Source of the DNA: Byssochlamys sp. IMV 00236
Lineage: Eukaryota > Ascomycota > Eurotiomycetes > Eurotiales > Thermoascaceae
Length of the DNA: 64,000 nucleotides
Direction: 5' to 3'
NCBI GenBank assembly: GCA_001931875.2
Contig: MSJH02000544.1
Location: 496,001-560,000 of the forward strand
Position 1 is the first letter of the stretch; the number at the start of each line of letters is the position of its first letter. Positions 47,298 to 59,771 of this stretch are shown here, piece by piece. The notes beneath the pieces were generated by a model, which was not told where the DNA came from, made no database searches, and worked only from the letters and a program-made list of their open reading frames with translations. The position numbers and the translations under genes were made by a program.

Positions 47298-47508
47298 CAG
47301 AGTCGAAGGAAATCGTAACATGGCAGAAACTTGCTTTTTTGCGCTCGTGACACAGATAACGCAGTATAACTAGAAGATGGAAATTCTTGGGCCGTCTATG
47401 CATGTCCATGATAAAAGGAATAAGATGGAGAGGAAATCACAATAGGAGAAGAGCCTCCGAGAAAGGTTCGGTCCTTCGCAATTGACAGTCAAGGATAGGT
47501 GTAACGTT
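46809..47508. other. intergenic, including an assembly gap
   Basis: Holds a 20-N gap at 47246-47265 followed by 29 adenines (47266-47294). No gene supported. Confidence 0.6.
47246..47265. other. assembly gap (20 N)
   Basis: Twenty unresolved bases abut an A29 run, so a polymerase-slippage or low-complexity break is likely. True gap size is unknown. Confidence 0.98.
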
Positions 47509-49276
47509 TCACTGCTTTTCGCTATCGTGGGCAGCAGGGTGCACCTCTTCTTCTGCTACTTGCCTCTGAGCATCTGCATTGCTCTGTTCGATCTTCTTCC
47601 GTCGATTTTTCTCGTCCACCCTTTGTCGCCATTTGGAGCCCCAGATTGTTGTCGCCCAGACGAGGAGGCCAGAGAAAAGGAGGAAAAATGCACTGATAGT
47701 GCTGAACCATCCAACCCCTATTGCCTCGATTGCTGGAAGGACAACGCCAGTGCCAATGGCGGCGAAGACGTACCGAAGCATGTAGTTACCCGCGACTACC
47801 TCCGCACTTCGGCCCCTGGACTGCATTACATCCAAACAGTAGGTGTTGAGACTGGGAAAGCAGAAAAGCTGGGCGACTCCTTGCACGAACATGGCCACTA
47901 CCGGGACAGGGACTCCACCCACTTCTTTCTCCACTGTCCATCCGTAGATGAGAATGCTTCCGGGAATCACAATGCAGATGAATTCCAGGCATGACTTCAG
48001 ACGATCTTCGGGAATCCGGACATTGCCACGTTTGCGAATCCACTTCCTCACGATATAGTCGGCCCAACGGCCTCCCATGAGCGTGCCCAATAAGTACCCA
48101 CAACCAGGAGCCATGTAGAAGAGACCAGATTCAATAGGGGACGTGAGATGAAAACGTGGATTCAAGACGTATCGAATCGGTGTCAGTAGAGAATATTGGT
48201 TCCAGACAAGGGCGCCTGCAGCCAGACCAGCGAAGCTGAGGTTAGGATAGGAAAAGAGAAGAACCCCAACCCGAATTGGCGAGATGAGGTGCCAGATTGC
48301 CTGCGTCTTCTGTGGCACTGAAAGCCCTGCAAGCTTGCCGCAGGTCTTGTATGGGATAGTTTCCGTGATGAATAGAACGACGAGGACGGTGGCCAATCCT
48401 CCTAGGGCTGACTGGAGCCAGAAGATAACCCTCCAAGATCGGAAAGTAACTATGACTCCCTACATTAACGTTAGGTAACATCTTGATGCAATGGGGATAC
48501 AAGCATACTCCAATGAAAGGGCCTATTGCAGGTCCGATAAGGGTTCCTGAAAGAAACCAGCCCAGCGCAGTTGCTCTATCTGCAGGCGCATATATGTCCC
48601 CGATAGCTGAGCTACCTACGACCAAGAATGATGTTCCTTGGAAGGCAGTGAGCACCCGAAATATATAGTAGGACGCCAAGTTCGGAGATAGCGCTGTGCC
48701 TATGCTAAACGCAAAGAACAGAAACGCACTGGCAATGCAGATCTAACACAATATGAGCTTTATTGAATAACCACACCCAAGCACAGATGGAGAACTCACA
48801 GGACGACGGCCCCAAACTTGACTCAGCGGACCCCAAAACATAGCTGCCATACCCATAAAAACCATGTACAAGGCATTGCTGGCATTGATCACACTCCCCG
48901 TCGTATTGAAAGTGCTGGCAACTTCAGGAACTGCAGACAGAATCGAAGTCGAAGAGACAGGAGCCAGAAATGAACAAAAGGAAAGAATAGCGACAATTCC
49001 TATCTTCCGTGCTCGCGAGAAGCGTGTGTACTGATCAGCGTTAGGTTCGATATAGTCATTCGTCACTGCATGCATGTCCTGATGGGACATGTAACTCTGA
49101 ACAAGGTCCAGCGGATCGGCTGCGTGGGATGCAGACAGAGTCTGAGCTTTTTCGATATCTTCCCCGATCATGTCTTCGTTTAGGGACGATGCCATTGTGA
49201 TCGAGTGCCGTGGAGATTCGGATTCCATATCGACTCCGGATGCTCTCAGATCTGAAACGGGATATGAACAATTCAT
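47509..49276 (-). CDS. MFS DHA1 transporter
   Basis: Second DHA1-family exporter. Exons 48800-49276, 48509-48742 and 47509-48459 give 553 residues. The first 95 residues are polar; FSRARKIGIVAILSFCSFLAP opens the membrane domain. Motifs are WGPLSQVWGRRP (loop 2-3) and GTLIGPAIGPFIGG (antiporter motif C, split by intron 2). GGRWADYIVRKWIRKRGN (mid loop) and NYMLRYVFAAIGTGVVLPAIEAIG (late passes) follow. The first ATG is used; in-frame Met at codons 17 and 28 are alternatives. It lies head-to-tail with the Dal5-type gene, 0.7 kb away, with the assembly gap between. Substrate unknown. Confidence 0.92.
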
Positions 49277-51690
49277 GTAATCGGCTACTTCGAACGCTTA
49301 TGCTAGTTGCCAGATTGAAAAGAAAGTAGGAGAAAAAAAAAGATTATATTCGAATCAATGCCGGAAGATATGTGGACATGCACATAACGATTGAATGGAA
49401 ATAGCAATTGAAGTCTTTCCGCGGACACTCCTGTCACTGATGCTGACCAAATAATATAGTGAAAATCCCGTTCAAAGATAAGACGGGAACCTGCTTAATA
49501 TATACAGCAAAGTGAATGAAAAGGTCAGTCAAAGTGACGGTGAAGGATAAGGGTTCCCATGCATAGGGACCTGGACCGATTTAACTATGGGAATCCGGCC
49601 CGACTAGGAAAACCCCGAAGATCGGCAACTGGGAAAGTTGTCAATCGATTTTGACAGCTGATAGGGCCGAATCGAGAATTAACGAAGTATTTTTTGGCAG
49701 TTGTGCCTAACTTTAGCCGATCGGCGATCCATTTCTAGCTGCAGAGATACAGCGCCGTCGCCACGGTAGATATGGGTCGGAAAAAGCCCGACCACGTATA
49801 TTGAGGTCCTTGCAATGTCCATATTTGCATACCTTTGCTTCGTACTTAGTCTTCACCGCCAGAGCAATCTCTGAGTACTTTGCGCTCATAGAAATAAGAT
49901 GAAATATCTCCTTGAGGTGATAGCCCGAGTATCAGCTCGTGAACATATCGTTTTGAAGGTCGCGTGTTCTGCCGCTGTTTATGTTTCTTCAGCGGGAAAC
50001 GAAGTAAAGCACCGGGTATTCTGGCGGATAAATATCCGTGACATGTCTTGGCACCGCCTTTTCCTCCATCTACGGTTATCTTCAAGATACACACTTGGTT
50101 GTTTTTCTATAATCCGTCTGGATCACAACGGTAGTCCACAAAGTGGGATGAAGCCATGTGGAAACCCATGAATTAGCGCGCTACTAGGTAGTATGGCTGC
50201 GTCTTCTAGGTAATTATGCTGGTATAGTTTCAGGGTTTCCTGGCTGTAGGATACCAGTGGAAAACTAAAGTCCCTTTTGCGGGTATTGATATGAGTCTTG
50301 GACGGATCAAAATCCGTCATGGCGCCGTATAACTGTTGGATTTTAATCATTTTATACCTATTGTCCTTGTTAAAGCTGTTCTAGTTGCCTCAAAAGCACA
50401 AATCTATGGCCCAGGTTCTAGTATTTTTTTTTTTTTTTTTTGAAACGCATTCAGTCCATCCCCATCCGCAAAGTGACGTTTCGATGATGATGATAATGAT
50501 AATGCTCTTGTCCCTCGTCCAACTGCTTTTTCTGCCAGTGCAGGAGGGATCCATTCGTGGGCCGCTTAAATGTGCTGTGATGAGTGGACGGCGGTGTCCA
50601 AATACCAAAGTTCATATAGAACAGACCTGCAGCAAAAGCATAAAATATATGTGATTACCACCAGTAATATCCGACCCAGGAATAATTATATTGCACCCCC
50701 AAGACTGCTCCAGACGGGGCTAGTTCCATATCCAGTTCATCTTGATACTTTTCCAGTAATTTTAAATAGCAAAATGAAGAAGAGAGCCTAGTAAGAATAT
50801 AAGAGGGGGTTAATAGGTAGTCGTGAAGTAGAGATGTTTCTATACCGGTGTTGACATGGCGAGTAAAGACCGAATCATATGACGCCATCTGTATCCAATG
50901 GAATTGGTGGATGCACACGGTCACAAAACATAAATCAATCACATTGACGCCTGAGTGTTGTTGGTATAGAGACAGGCCTTTTCGACTTTCCAGTGTCTGT
51001 TGCCATGTAGCAGGATCAAGTAGAAGAGAATTGAGCATAGCATGTATGCTAGATAAATATCGATCTTGTCTCTCTCGACGAATCAACGTGTTCGACGTTG
51101 TCGTACGACATTTACTTTGGAGCATACCATTGATCCGACAGAAGCTGTCTCTATTATTATTCGCCATTGTCCAGTTCCGACATCGCAAGTCTGATCTCAG
51201 AACTCTAGACGACCATACACGAAAGGTGCACATGACATCAACATCAACATCAACATCGACCGCCGCCAAAAAGCACTCGACCATCCCCAGGTTCGAAGTC
51301 GAGTGGCAGCAATAATACCATAATAATCACTTGGGCTCCTCGATTGCCTCCTGGGCTGCAATGCCAACTCGACTATCCCTTTAGATCGTGTGAGCACGGG
51401 CGGGGTTGAGGCCTCAGCGCCGACTTAGCCAAACATCGCTGCTGGATGATCGCCAACGGATGACGCAAACGGTCACTCCTGGCGGGCTCCACCAAACCTT
51501 CGAAACGACATTTGAGATCTTTTTTCGAAGATCTCCAAGCCAAATATTATTATTATTATTGACTGTGTCTGTCCGGCCGCTTGGGTCTCCGTAGAGTACT
51601 TTGGATACTTCAGCACTGAAGAGGACACGCTTCACTGGTCTCCTTGTTTGTTAGTTACTCCGTTGGTGTCCACAGAGGAAAATCAAAAAA
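49277..51690. other. long intergenic region, no supported gene
   Basis: 2.4 kb boundary between the transporter block and the housekeeping block; promoters of the DHA1 gene (-) and of the Osh4-like gene (+) should be here. Frames of up to 209 codons near 50655-51315 overlap each other on opposite strands and include a low-complexity VDVDVDV run. No convincing gene. T18 run near 50425-50442 and an ATG-rich repeat near 50485-50500. Confidence 0.45.
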
Positions 51691-53130
51691 ATGTCGTCGA
51701 GCAACGATGTACCTGCTCATATCCCTGCCTCGAGCAAGGGCTCGTGGACGAGCTTCCTGAAGGTGAATATATCGGACATCCTCTTACACTCCAGGTCCGT
51801 AAAGCTGTGAGACAACTGCTGACTTCAGTTTCCCACCAGTCGATTGCCTCCTTCAGCGGAGATCTGTCATCCCTGACAGCTCCCCCCTTCATCCTCTCCT
51901 CAACCTCCTTGGTCGAATACTCCGCATACTGGGCCGAACAACCGGAGCTGTTTGTCGCCCCGGCGAAAGAAGCGGATCCAGAGAAGAGAGCTTTGTTGGT
52001 TCTCAAGTGGTTCCTCAGTACCCTCCACCAGCAATACTGCAGTCGCAGTGAGAAGCTAGGCAGCGAGAAGAAGCCCCTGAACCCCTTCCTGGGAGAGTTG
52101 TTTATTGGGAAATGGGAAGACAACGGTGAAGTCGGCGAAACAGCTCTGATCAGCGAACAGGTCAGGTACGGGAAAGCACGCTACGCTTAGGAGATAGCCG
52201 GGTACTGATCCTGCACAGCCATCACCCGCCAGCGACAGCCTACGCCATCCTTAACGAGAAGCACGGCGTTGAGGTAAGGTTCTTCTTGACAAGCTATCAG
52301 CGCAATGTGCTAATGCTGTCCTTCCATAGCTGCAAGGTTACAATGCCCAGAAGGCTTCGTTTTCAAGCTCTATCCAGGTGAAGCAGCTGGGTCACGCCCT
52401 TCTGACGGTTACCCCACCTGGCGTAGACAAGGACGATGCGGCCGCGAAGGACACATACCTTATCACGCTTCCCAGTCTGCACATCGAGTCTCTGATCTAC
52501 GGAACGCCGTTTGTCGAATTGGACAGATCTACACGTATCGCCAGTTCAACGGGATACGTCGCGAAGATTGACTACTCCGGTAAGGGCTGGCTGGGCGGAA
52601 AGAAAAACAGCTTCTCTGCCATTCTGTACAAGGAGAGCGAGGGAGAGAAGAATCCACTCTACACTGCTGAGGGACAGTGGTCCGGTACTTTCGTCATCAA
52701 GGACTGCCAGACCAAGAAGGAAGTCGACAAATACACCGTCGGCGAGCAGAAGACGACGCCATTGAAGGTGGCCGCCATCTCCGACCAGGACCTATATGAG
52801 AGTCGAAGGGCGTGGCAGGATGTCGCCTCCGCCATTGAACGCGGGGACATGGAGGCCACTTCCGTGGCGAAGTCGAAGATCGAAAACGCCCAACGTGAGC
52901 TGCGCAAGATCGAGAAGGAAGAAGGAAGGGAATGGGAACGACGATTCTTCAATCGGATTGATGTGAACGACGATAAGACGTTCTTGAAGCTTGCCAATGT
53001 GCTGGGCATTACCGACTGCATCGACGCCGACAAGACAGGCGGTGTGTGGCGATTCGACAAGGAGCGAGCGAAGGATGCCAAGTCGCCATACCACAAAGAA
53101 AGCGGTCGAGGTTTAGGATTGACCAACTAA
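51691..53130 (+). CDS. oxysterol-binding protein, Osh4/Kes1 type
   Basis: Lipid exchanger that swaps sterol for phosphatidylinositol 4-phosphate between ER/Golgi membranes. Exons 51691-51762, 51840-52165, 52219-52273 and 52330-53130 give 417 residues, close to yeast Osh4 (434). The OSBP signature EQVSHHPP spans the second intron junction (about 129-136), and the lid region is near the N-terminus, [20 protein letters not shown] and [13 protein letters not shown] are typical of the group. The C-terminal part [15 protein letters not shown] and [11 protein letters not shown] is the conserved end. There is no PH domain or ankyrin repeat, so it is a short, Kes1-like form. The start ATG is preceded by seven adenines, a favourable fungal context. 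Confidence 0.95.
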
Positions 53131-54617
53131 TGAGGTGGTGAATACACTATCTTCCCCATTCGAAGGAAAGATCTGGAGTCATGTCTTGCATCAAAGGATA
53201 TATTTTCTACATAGAATTCGGGTTTGGATTTCCTTTTCTATGTCCCGCAGATACCTACACGGACGGGCTGTTATTTACCTGCCTTCTTCTGACTGCGAAA
53301 TTGTCGCAATCTATGTATATAGTCCGAATTAGCAATAGCGGTCTTGGATCATAGCCATGTTCAGCGTCAAATCTCATCACTTGAAATGGACTAGTTAACT
53401 CATCTCGTTCTGGGCGTGGTTTCGATGAGATATATAACTGTCATACTTGAAACGAGTAAAAATCTACTTATCTACACATCCTTTCCGCCTGCAGGAACAC
53501 ATCCAAATGCGAGGTGGAAAAACAAACCCGCTAACTTCTACTCAAGTCAGCAGCGGGAAACCAGCCACTTAAGCAACAGTGCAAGAATGAATACAGTTAA
53601 AGCTAAGGTCTACACTTTTTCATAAACTTGATCTGTGCCCTTATTTTTTTTATGCCACCCCCGCTAGATAGCGATGATAGTTTAAGATTTTATTCCAGGT
53701 ATGGTGAAGGTGTGAGTAAGTGAGTGAGTGGATGACACGTTTTCTCGATGATGACCAAGGAAGGGGGAGGGGGGCGTTCAAAGATACCAGGGGACGAAAA
53801 GCACACAACAACTCACAAATTGAGGTAGAATGGGGATTTTTGTTTGGCTTGGTATGTTCTATGGGCGGAGTTGGTCGTTGGAACAAAGGGAGCTTTTTCC
53901 ATTATTGTCGATTCGCAGTTAGTATTTCCGCATTTGGGTTTTGGGGCATTGATTTGATAACAGGAAAGATAGGCAACGTCATGACCAGTTCATTTCATTC
54001 AAGCTCATATACTAAATTTACAAGTGGGCCACTATCTTTGTGCCCTTTTCTTTCTTTTCCCATTCCTCTCGGTTCTAACCCTGTACGCCTTTGAAAAGTC
54101 GACGGGCTTGTAGACCGAGCAAGGCATAAGACAGTAAAAATAGAAAAAAAAAGCAGCTTATCGAGAAAATTTCAGCGTCGGTCAATCAAATGACTTCTTG
54201 ATTGAGTCTTGCATAGGTAGGCGAGCGTGAATCAGCCACGCCTTTCCCAATTTTCATCCTAATCTCATCCGTCGTCGATCCCATGGAAGACGAAACTAAA
54301 TGATACAGGAAACTTGAAGAAAGCTTTGTAGAACAGACAAGAACAGCAAAAAAAAAAAGACAAAGAGTCATGGAGGTGACACATTAGCGAGATTGAGACA
54401 TAAAGCAATAAAGCATGGTCAAGTGGCTAAATTTTTTTCTTCCGGTTGCGGGCCACATCAATCATAAACCCAGAGCAATAAAATCAAAACGAAAAGCCAG
54501 CCAGGCTCCCACAAGAGAGAAGAGATTACACATTTGAGAAGAAACCCAAACGCTCTTCAGGCTTTTCGCCATTGAAAAGAGCTCTCATCACCACAATGCA
54601 ATGCAACGCCGTGACCC
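53131..54617. other. convergent intergenic region
   Basis: 1.5 kb between the stops of the Osh4-like gene (+) and Def1 (-). Long 3' ends are expected here; AT- and A-rich runs near 54140-54360. No gene supported. Confidence 0.5.
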
Positions 54618-57291
54618 TCAATGACCGTAATTGCCTCCCCAGCCTCCGCGACCCGTGTTCCCATAATAGTTGCTTCCGAAACCTGCGCCTGCGTAATTAC
54701 CGTATCCAGTACCCTGGTGGTGGCTCTGGCTGGCTGCAGCCTGGTGGTTTCCAAGTCCACCGAGACCACCGTATTGCGGGTTCAAATGAGGATAGGCACC
54801 AAAGCCTTGCTGACCCTGCTGGGCCTGCAGCGGGGGAAGCCCGGCTTGGGCCTGGGGTTGTCCAGGAACGCTGTTTGTAGCGGAACCAGGGCGGTTGGCC
54901 TGAGCCAGCGAGGGACTCGGGCCACCGGCCTTGGACGCTTCAAACGTCTTCGAGGCTTCTTCAGAAGTAACCGGCTGCTGCTGAGCGATCGGTTGGTTCT
55001 GACCGAAACCAGACTGCGCACGTCCAAAGACATCAGTCATACCAGAAGCGAAGGCGTTGCTACCAGCAGACTGCTGAGTTTCAGACGGCTGGGCGGATCC
55101 AGCACGTCCGTACATTGATTCACGACCAGGCAGACCCTGGTTGAAAGCACCTACATTGGCAGGAGAGGAGGAGTGGTCGTATGAGAACGCATGTTGCGGC
55201 TGACCATACATTCCACCCTTGCCGTAGGGACCGTACTGACTTCTATAGCCGTACTGGCTGCTGTGAGGCATATAATGATCATCGTATCTTCTGGCATCGT
55301 CGTACATCGGGCGATTCTGTCCATACTGGTGCTGCTGATTCATCTGGTTCATGTAAGAAGCGTAGTGGGGGTTAGAGTAGTATGGGTATCCGTAACCATA
55401 GCCACCATGAGCAGCTTGAGCACCAGGAATGTGCTGTGCAGACGGCTGGGTGACAGTCGCGGCAGGCAGAGCAGGGTTCGGAGTGTTGTGACCACTGTTG
55501 GGAGCTTCAACATGGCCATAGCGAGCCGGAGGCTGGCTGGCAGGAATCTGCGGCTGGACTTCAGCGCCAGTGACGCCGAAGCCGGTCGCGGCCCTTGCGG
55601 TAGCATCCTGCGACTGACCGTACGTTCCATAGTAGTTGTATGGGAGACGCTGCTGGTCCGCAGCATAGAAAGGAGAATATTCACTACCAGTGGTAGCAGT
55701 TGGCTGAACGGGAGCCTGGTTCGAGAAAGGCTCCGGGATCTGGGGTTGCGGCTGAGTAACCGGCTGGGTAAAAGGGTCGTAGGGTTTCTGGGAATCGCCG
55801 TAACGAGCGAAATCGGTGAAAGAAGTATCGGTAGAAGCTTGTGGAGCAGGAGGTAGACCAGGAGCGGGACGAGGGATAGCAGGGGCCTCTGCAGGCGGTT
55901 GAGCGTGGGTCGAGGGCGGCAACGAAGCACGAGGAGCAACGGGGGAGTGCTGCGGAGGCTGAGCGCGAGTCTCGGCCTCTTCTCTCTCTTCATCAACATC
56001 AACATCGTCAGCACCACCATTCAGGCCCATACTGCCAAATTGAACGGCAGCGCGATCGACGGCGTGATTGGCTGGCATGACCACTGCCTCCTGCTGTTCC
56101 ATAACACGGCGCTGGTAGCCGGGTCCACGGGCAGTGATGGAGGAGGTGGCCTTGTAGGCAGTTGCGGCGAAACCTGAGGTAGTGGTGGTACTGCGGGAAG
56201 GAGTCATGGTAGATAGGTTATCAGCATCCTGGGCGCCAGCAATGGTGCTGGTCGTTGTAGCAGCTGCTGTTCCGGTAGGGGGAGGAACGGAGACATCAGG
56301 AACTTGCTCGAGGTTTTGCTTCGTGAGATCGTCCTTAACTGGAGGGACATCTTCAGCCACAGTCTCAGCGGGTGCTTCAGCCGGCGCAACTTGTTCCTCT
56401 GGTGCCTTCTCAGCAGGAGCAGGAGCAGGTTCTGGTTCGGCTGGCTTCTGTTCAGGGACAGGTTCAGCTTGTTTCTCGACGGCAGGAGTAGCGGCAGGAG
56501 GTTGTTGCTTCTGAGGAGGTGGAGTCGGTTTCGCAAACAAGCTTGCCCATCCCGTCTTCGTACCCTCAGGTATGCCAGGGGGCTTAGGAACCTCCTTCGC
56601 TGGCTCCTTTGCACCCTCAGCAGTCTCTCCTGTGACTGTAGTATCAATAGCACCGGTCTTTGTGCTAACAGCAGCCTCAGCTGAACTGGTTGCTGTAGCG
56701 GGCTTCTCAGAACGAGTACCGTTGGTATGAGCTCCTGCTCTACCACCACGGCCGCCGCGACCTCGATCTCCGCGACCGCGACCACGGCCCTCGAATCCGC
56801 CACGTCCACGGCCTCCACGAGTCGAGGCTGTGGTAGTTTCGGGCTGATGGCTCTGGGCCTCTTTGACCTTGGATCGGGACCTGTCTGCGGTCGTCTTCTT
56901 CTTGACCTCTCCCCACTGCGACACATTACCTTTACCGAGTCGTCAGCAATTGCACCGGACAGATTCGAAAACGTATACTCGTACCTTCAGTTATGCGCTC
57001 AATCGCACTTTCGAGATCGCCGTTCGAATCCTCCAGTGCGAAGACCAGATCATCCTCAGTCCAGTCTTCAAACAGTTCTCTCAGCGCAGGCAGCTCGTTC
57101 GAGTATTTCTTCTTGAGCTGTCCAATATCTCCCTCATCATCGTACGACGTCGGAGTAGAGGCATTGTCTGTGGTGTCGAGCTTTGCGGACCTGCTACCGC
57201 CGCGACCGCCTCTAGAGCTGTAGCCACCTCTGCCACCACGGACAGAGCCTCTGCCACGAGGGGCTGATGGTCTCGATTGAACCTCAGACAT
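54618..57291 (-). CDS. RNA polymerase II degradation factor Def1
   Basis: Scaffold that recruits ubiquitin ligase to stalled RNA polymerase II after DNA damage. Exons 56985-57291 and 54618-56929 give 872 residues. The N-terminus carries Arg-Gly motifs (RGRGSVRGGRGG), then a CUE-type ubiquitin-binding domain at about residues 57-103 (LKKKYSNELPALRELF, then NGDLESAIERITEG). The intron sits right after the CUE domain. Residues 150-320 are Pro/Glu/Ala-rich, then a long Gln/Tyr/Gly/Pro-rich part with no fixed fold runs to the end (GYGNYAGAGFG). This layout is that of Def1 in other Aspergilli. Its first 300 codons have Ala/Pro/Arg content that creates many long shadow frames on the other strand. 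Confidence 0.9.
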
Positions 57292-57916
57292 GTCTTCGGT
57301 CCTGATGTGAAGGGTTTGTGAGGAGGAGTAATCCAGGTATGTGTCGGAAGGGAGTAAGACGGAGAGTTCGTCAGGATGTGAGCGACGGAGAGGGATTGGA
57401 AGATTGGTCGGGTGAGCTAAGTTAGTGAAAAGAAAAAGCGGGTGTAGGGTGGAAGATCAACGATGCTCCCTCTCAGAGAGGTCGGCACCAGAACCGCAGC
57501 AAAGAGGCCGCCAGATTCAAGATGCACAAAGCAGAAGGGCTGAGGAGGAAAGGTAGAAGTTTGGGCCTTGTTGGAAGGATGAGGCGTGTAAGGGAGAGGC
57601 AACTTTCGCGTTCTGTGCTTTAGCGAGCGGCGCTAGAGTTGACTCGGGGAGGCTGGGTTTTGAGCAGCGTCACCACTCCGCCTTGTCTTTCCTCTCTCTC
57701 TCTCTCTCTATTCACCATTCCCCACCGGACTGCCATCTGGTTTATCTAGTCTATCTAGCAGCGTTGATTAACTATTCTTCTCTAGCGGTCTCCTCGCTTC
57801 CTGCAGCTGCTTTGCTTTCTGCTTCCACTCCGTCTGCGTTGGTGCATGCACATTGGCCATTGGCCTGACCTTCGGGCATCGTCCATGTCACGCAATCAGT
57901 CACTTCCTCCAGCACT
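57292..57916. other. divergent promoter region with CT repeat
   Basis: Shared upstream region of Def1 (-) and the gene at 57917 (+). A (CT)9-type run lies near 57690-57709. Small frames here lack support. Confidence 0.55.
57690..57709. repeat. (CT)n microsatellite
   Basis: About nine CT units; pyrimidine-rich tracts of this kind are frequent in fungal core promoters. Confidence 0.75.
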
Positions 57917-59185
57917 ATGAAGGGGACGTCGATCCTCAATTTCAAGCCCTGGAGAAAGATCCATCCTCCCCTGCCTCGTACGCCTCGTGAGTCTCAGCAG
58001 CTGCTGAACGCTCTCACCTCGTCCTTCCGTCGCCAGCTGGACCAGGCCTATCCACCGTTGGACCAAGCGCAACAGAATAATAATGAGAAAGATGCCCGAG
58101 ATTCAGAGACGTCAGCGCATGCTGCCGATAAACATCTCCAATCCATCCTCGACAACCCACTGTTCAAAGTTGTCCCTTCTCAGACCGTCTTCTCCTCGGT
58201 TTCCCAGTCCGACACTCAGAGCAGGCGAGCATTGCAGAAGAGACTCGCCAAAGAACCCATGGTCGTATTTGATGAACTAGTAGCGTCGGGCCATGTGGAA
58301 GTGACATCTCTGGTCGATTGTCTCAAGGCTCAGCTTTACCTGACCGGCTCAGGAGATGGCGCCCGTGAAGCTATGAAAAGCTCCGGCGCCGGGAAGAGAC
58401 TCGTTTCTTGGTTTTGGGCCTCCGATCCATCTTCCAGAAAATTGCTATTTAAATCACGGAACGCCACATCGACTGCTCTCAAATTCATGGTCGCGGAAGA
58501 CTTGCAAGATACAGTCATGGTCTGGCTGAGAATGTTGGGCAAGAATGATCTGGGAGGTGTCGATGGTCAGATACCCCAGGCTGAGGTGCCGCGGGTATTC
58601 AAGTCCTTCTTATCGGACTTCATAGCGGCCGAAATCCGCTATGGACGAGGAGTTGTCTCTGCACTAGATTATTACTTGCAGGCTTTCAGGATGTGCTCTT
58701 TCTCGATATCCCCGTCTACTCCCGACTCGAGGAACACGATGCTCGTTGCCGCCGCCACTCAGCTGGCTCACTGGATCGTCGACAATGCCCAGGGCCAAGC
58801 AATCAAAGACATACCTGCCTCACTATATCAGCAATTTTGTGAAGCTATATCCACAATAACTACGCGGCCTTTCCTGAGTGCCTCCGCTTGGCTCTATAAT
58901 CCCACAAATCCCGATGCCCGACCGCTTCTGGAGTATGCGAAATCTGTTCCATCACATATATATAGTAGCTGGAAGGAACCTAGGAAGGAGATATTCCTCA
59001 AGGTCAGCCTGGACGCTGTCAGATTCATGATGGAGCGAAAGGAATTCCGCGATGCTACTTGGCTAGTGCAACACGTCAAACAACTACTGTCAGATGAGCA
59101 ATTTGCGGTCAAGGAAACAAAAGAGTCTCGATCTCGTTCGAGTCAGGAAGTCATGCTACACCATTTGGACCTCGCTCTGGCCTAG
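57917..59185 (+). CDS. conserved fungal protein, probably mitochondrial
   Basis: Intronless 422-residue frame. The N-terminus (MKGTSILNFKPWRKIHPPL) is basic and free of acidic residues, consistent with a mitochondrial presequence. The body is mainly helical with repeated motifs of about 35 residues (for example VSALDYYLQAFRMC and DAVRFMMERKEFRDATWLVQHVK), similar in style to PPR- or TPR-like helical repeat proteins such as mitochondrial expression factors. I do not recognise a named family. An Arg/Ser patch near the end precedes a hydrophobic C-terminus. Neighbours are Def1 (divergent) and an AT-hook protein; no operon-like relation is implied. Confidence 0.75.
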   Translation: MKGTSILNFKPWRKIHPPLPRTPRESQQLLNALTSSFRRQLDQAYPPLDQAQQNNNEKDARDSETSAHAADKHLQSILDNPLFKVVPSQTVFSSVSQSDTQSRRALQKRLAKEPMVVFDELVASGHVEVTSLVDCLKAQLYLTGSGDGAREAMKSSGAGKRLVSWFWASDPSSRKLLFKSRNATSTALKFMVAEDLQDTVMVWLRMLGKNDLGGVDGQIPQAEVPRVFKSFLSDFIAAEIRYGRGVVSALDYYLQAFRMCSFSISPSTPDSRNTMLVAAATQLAHWIVDNAQGQAIKDIPASLYQQFCEAISTITTRPFLSASAWLYNPTNPDARPLLEYAKSVPSHIYSSWKEPRKEIFLKVSLDAVRFMMERKEFRDATWLVQHVKQLLSDEQFAVKETKESRSRSSQEVMLHHLDLALA

Positions 59186-59771
59186 TTGCAGCGGTATGTC
59201 AGGAAAGGATTTTCTCCACGTTTCCGGAATTACAGCCAGGACAGGGTCATACCATTATTACTGAGGCGACCTGCTGGCTTCTCCATGTCTCTCCGCTTTG
59301 GACTACGTAAGCATGTGGCTTTAGTTTCGGAACTCTACATCAGGTCGGGGTCTATGTTGAATTGACCGTCCTCTCCTCATTCGCTCGTGTTCGACGATGA
59401 AGATGTGGGCTCCGCACAGCGAAAGCGGAGCTGAGTCGGAAGCTGAGCATGCTGTTCAATTGCCCCTCATATGATTGATTAAGCTTCGTTTCTATTTCCG
59501 GGTTCTCGGATTTTCGCTTCATCTGGGCTGAACGGGGACTGGCTTAGGTAAACACCAACCACCACCTGCTCTGACCGCGCATTGCCCAACTTGACGGCTT
59601 TGTGTCTTATCAGGTATCGGCTTTCCATACATTGTTGGCCTCTGAAATACAAGGCAGGCCATCTGATTCCGAGTTCCGATCTCAACTCTTGCTTTGACGA
59701 TCTTCTCAAGATAGCCATCGAACGGCACTTGTTCTCTGCCCTGTTCCAGCACACGACGTCACTCACCTGAT
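59186..59771. other. intergenic, no supported gene
   Basis: 0.6 kb; the promoter for the AT-hook gene should be at the right. No gene supported. Confidence 0.5.

Noticed and set aside
27992..49276. Secondary-metabolite gene cluster
   Set aside because: No polyketide synthase, NRPS, terpene synthase or Zn2Cys6 regulator is present; transporters alone do not make a cluster.
51285..51305. Possible tRNA B-box (GGTTCGAAGTC) near 51291
   Set aside because: No matching A-box or cloverleaf found around it.
50655..51315. Overlapping opposite-strand frames of 209 and 155 codons
   Set aside because: Mutually exclusive shadows including a VDVDVDV/STSTSTST run from one simple repeat; no homology seen.
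54572..56684. Many long plus-strand frames across Def1
   Set aside because: Shadow frames caused by the GC-rich Pro/Ala/Gln-coding sequence of Def1.
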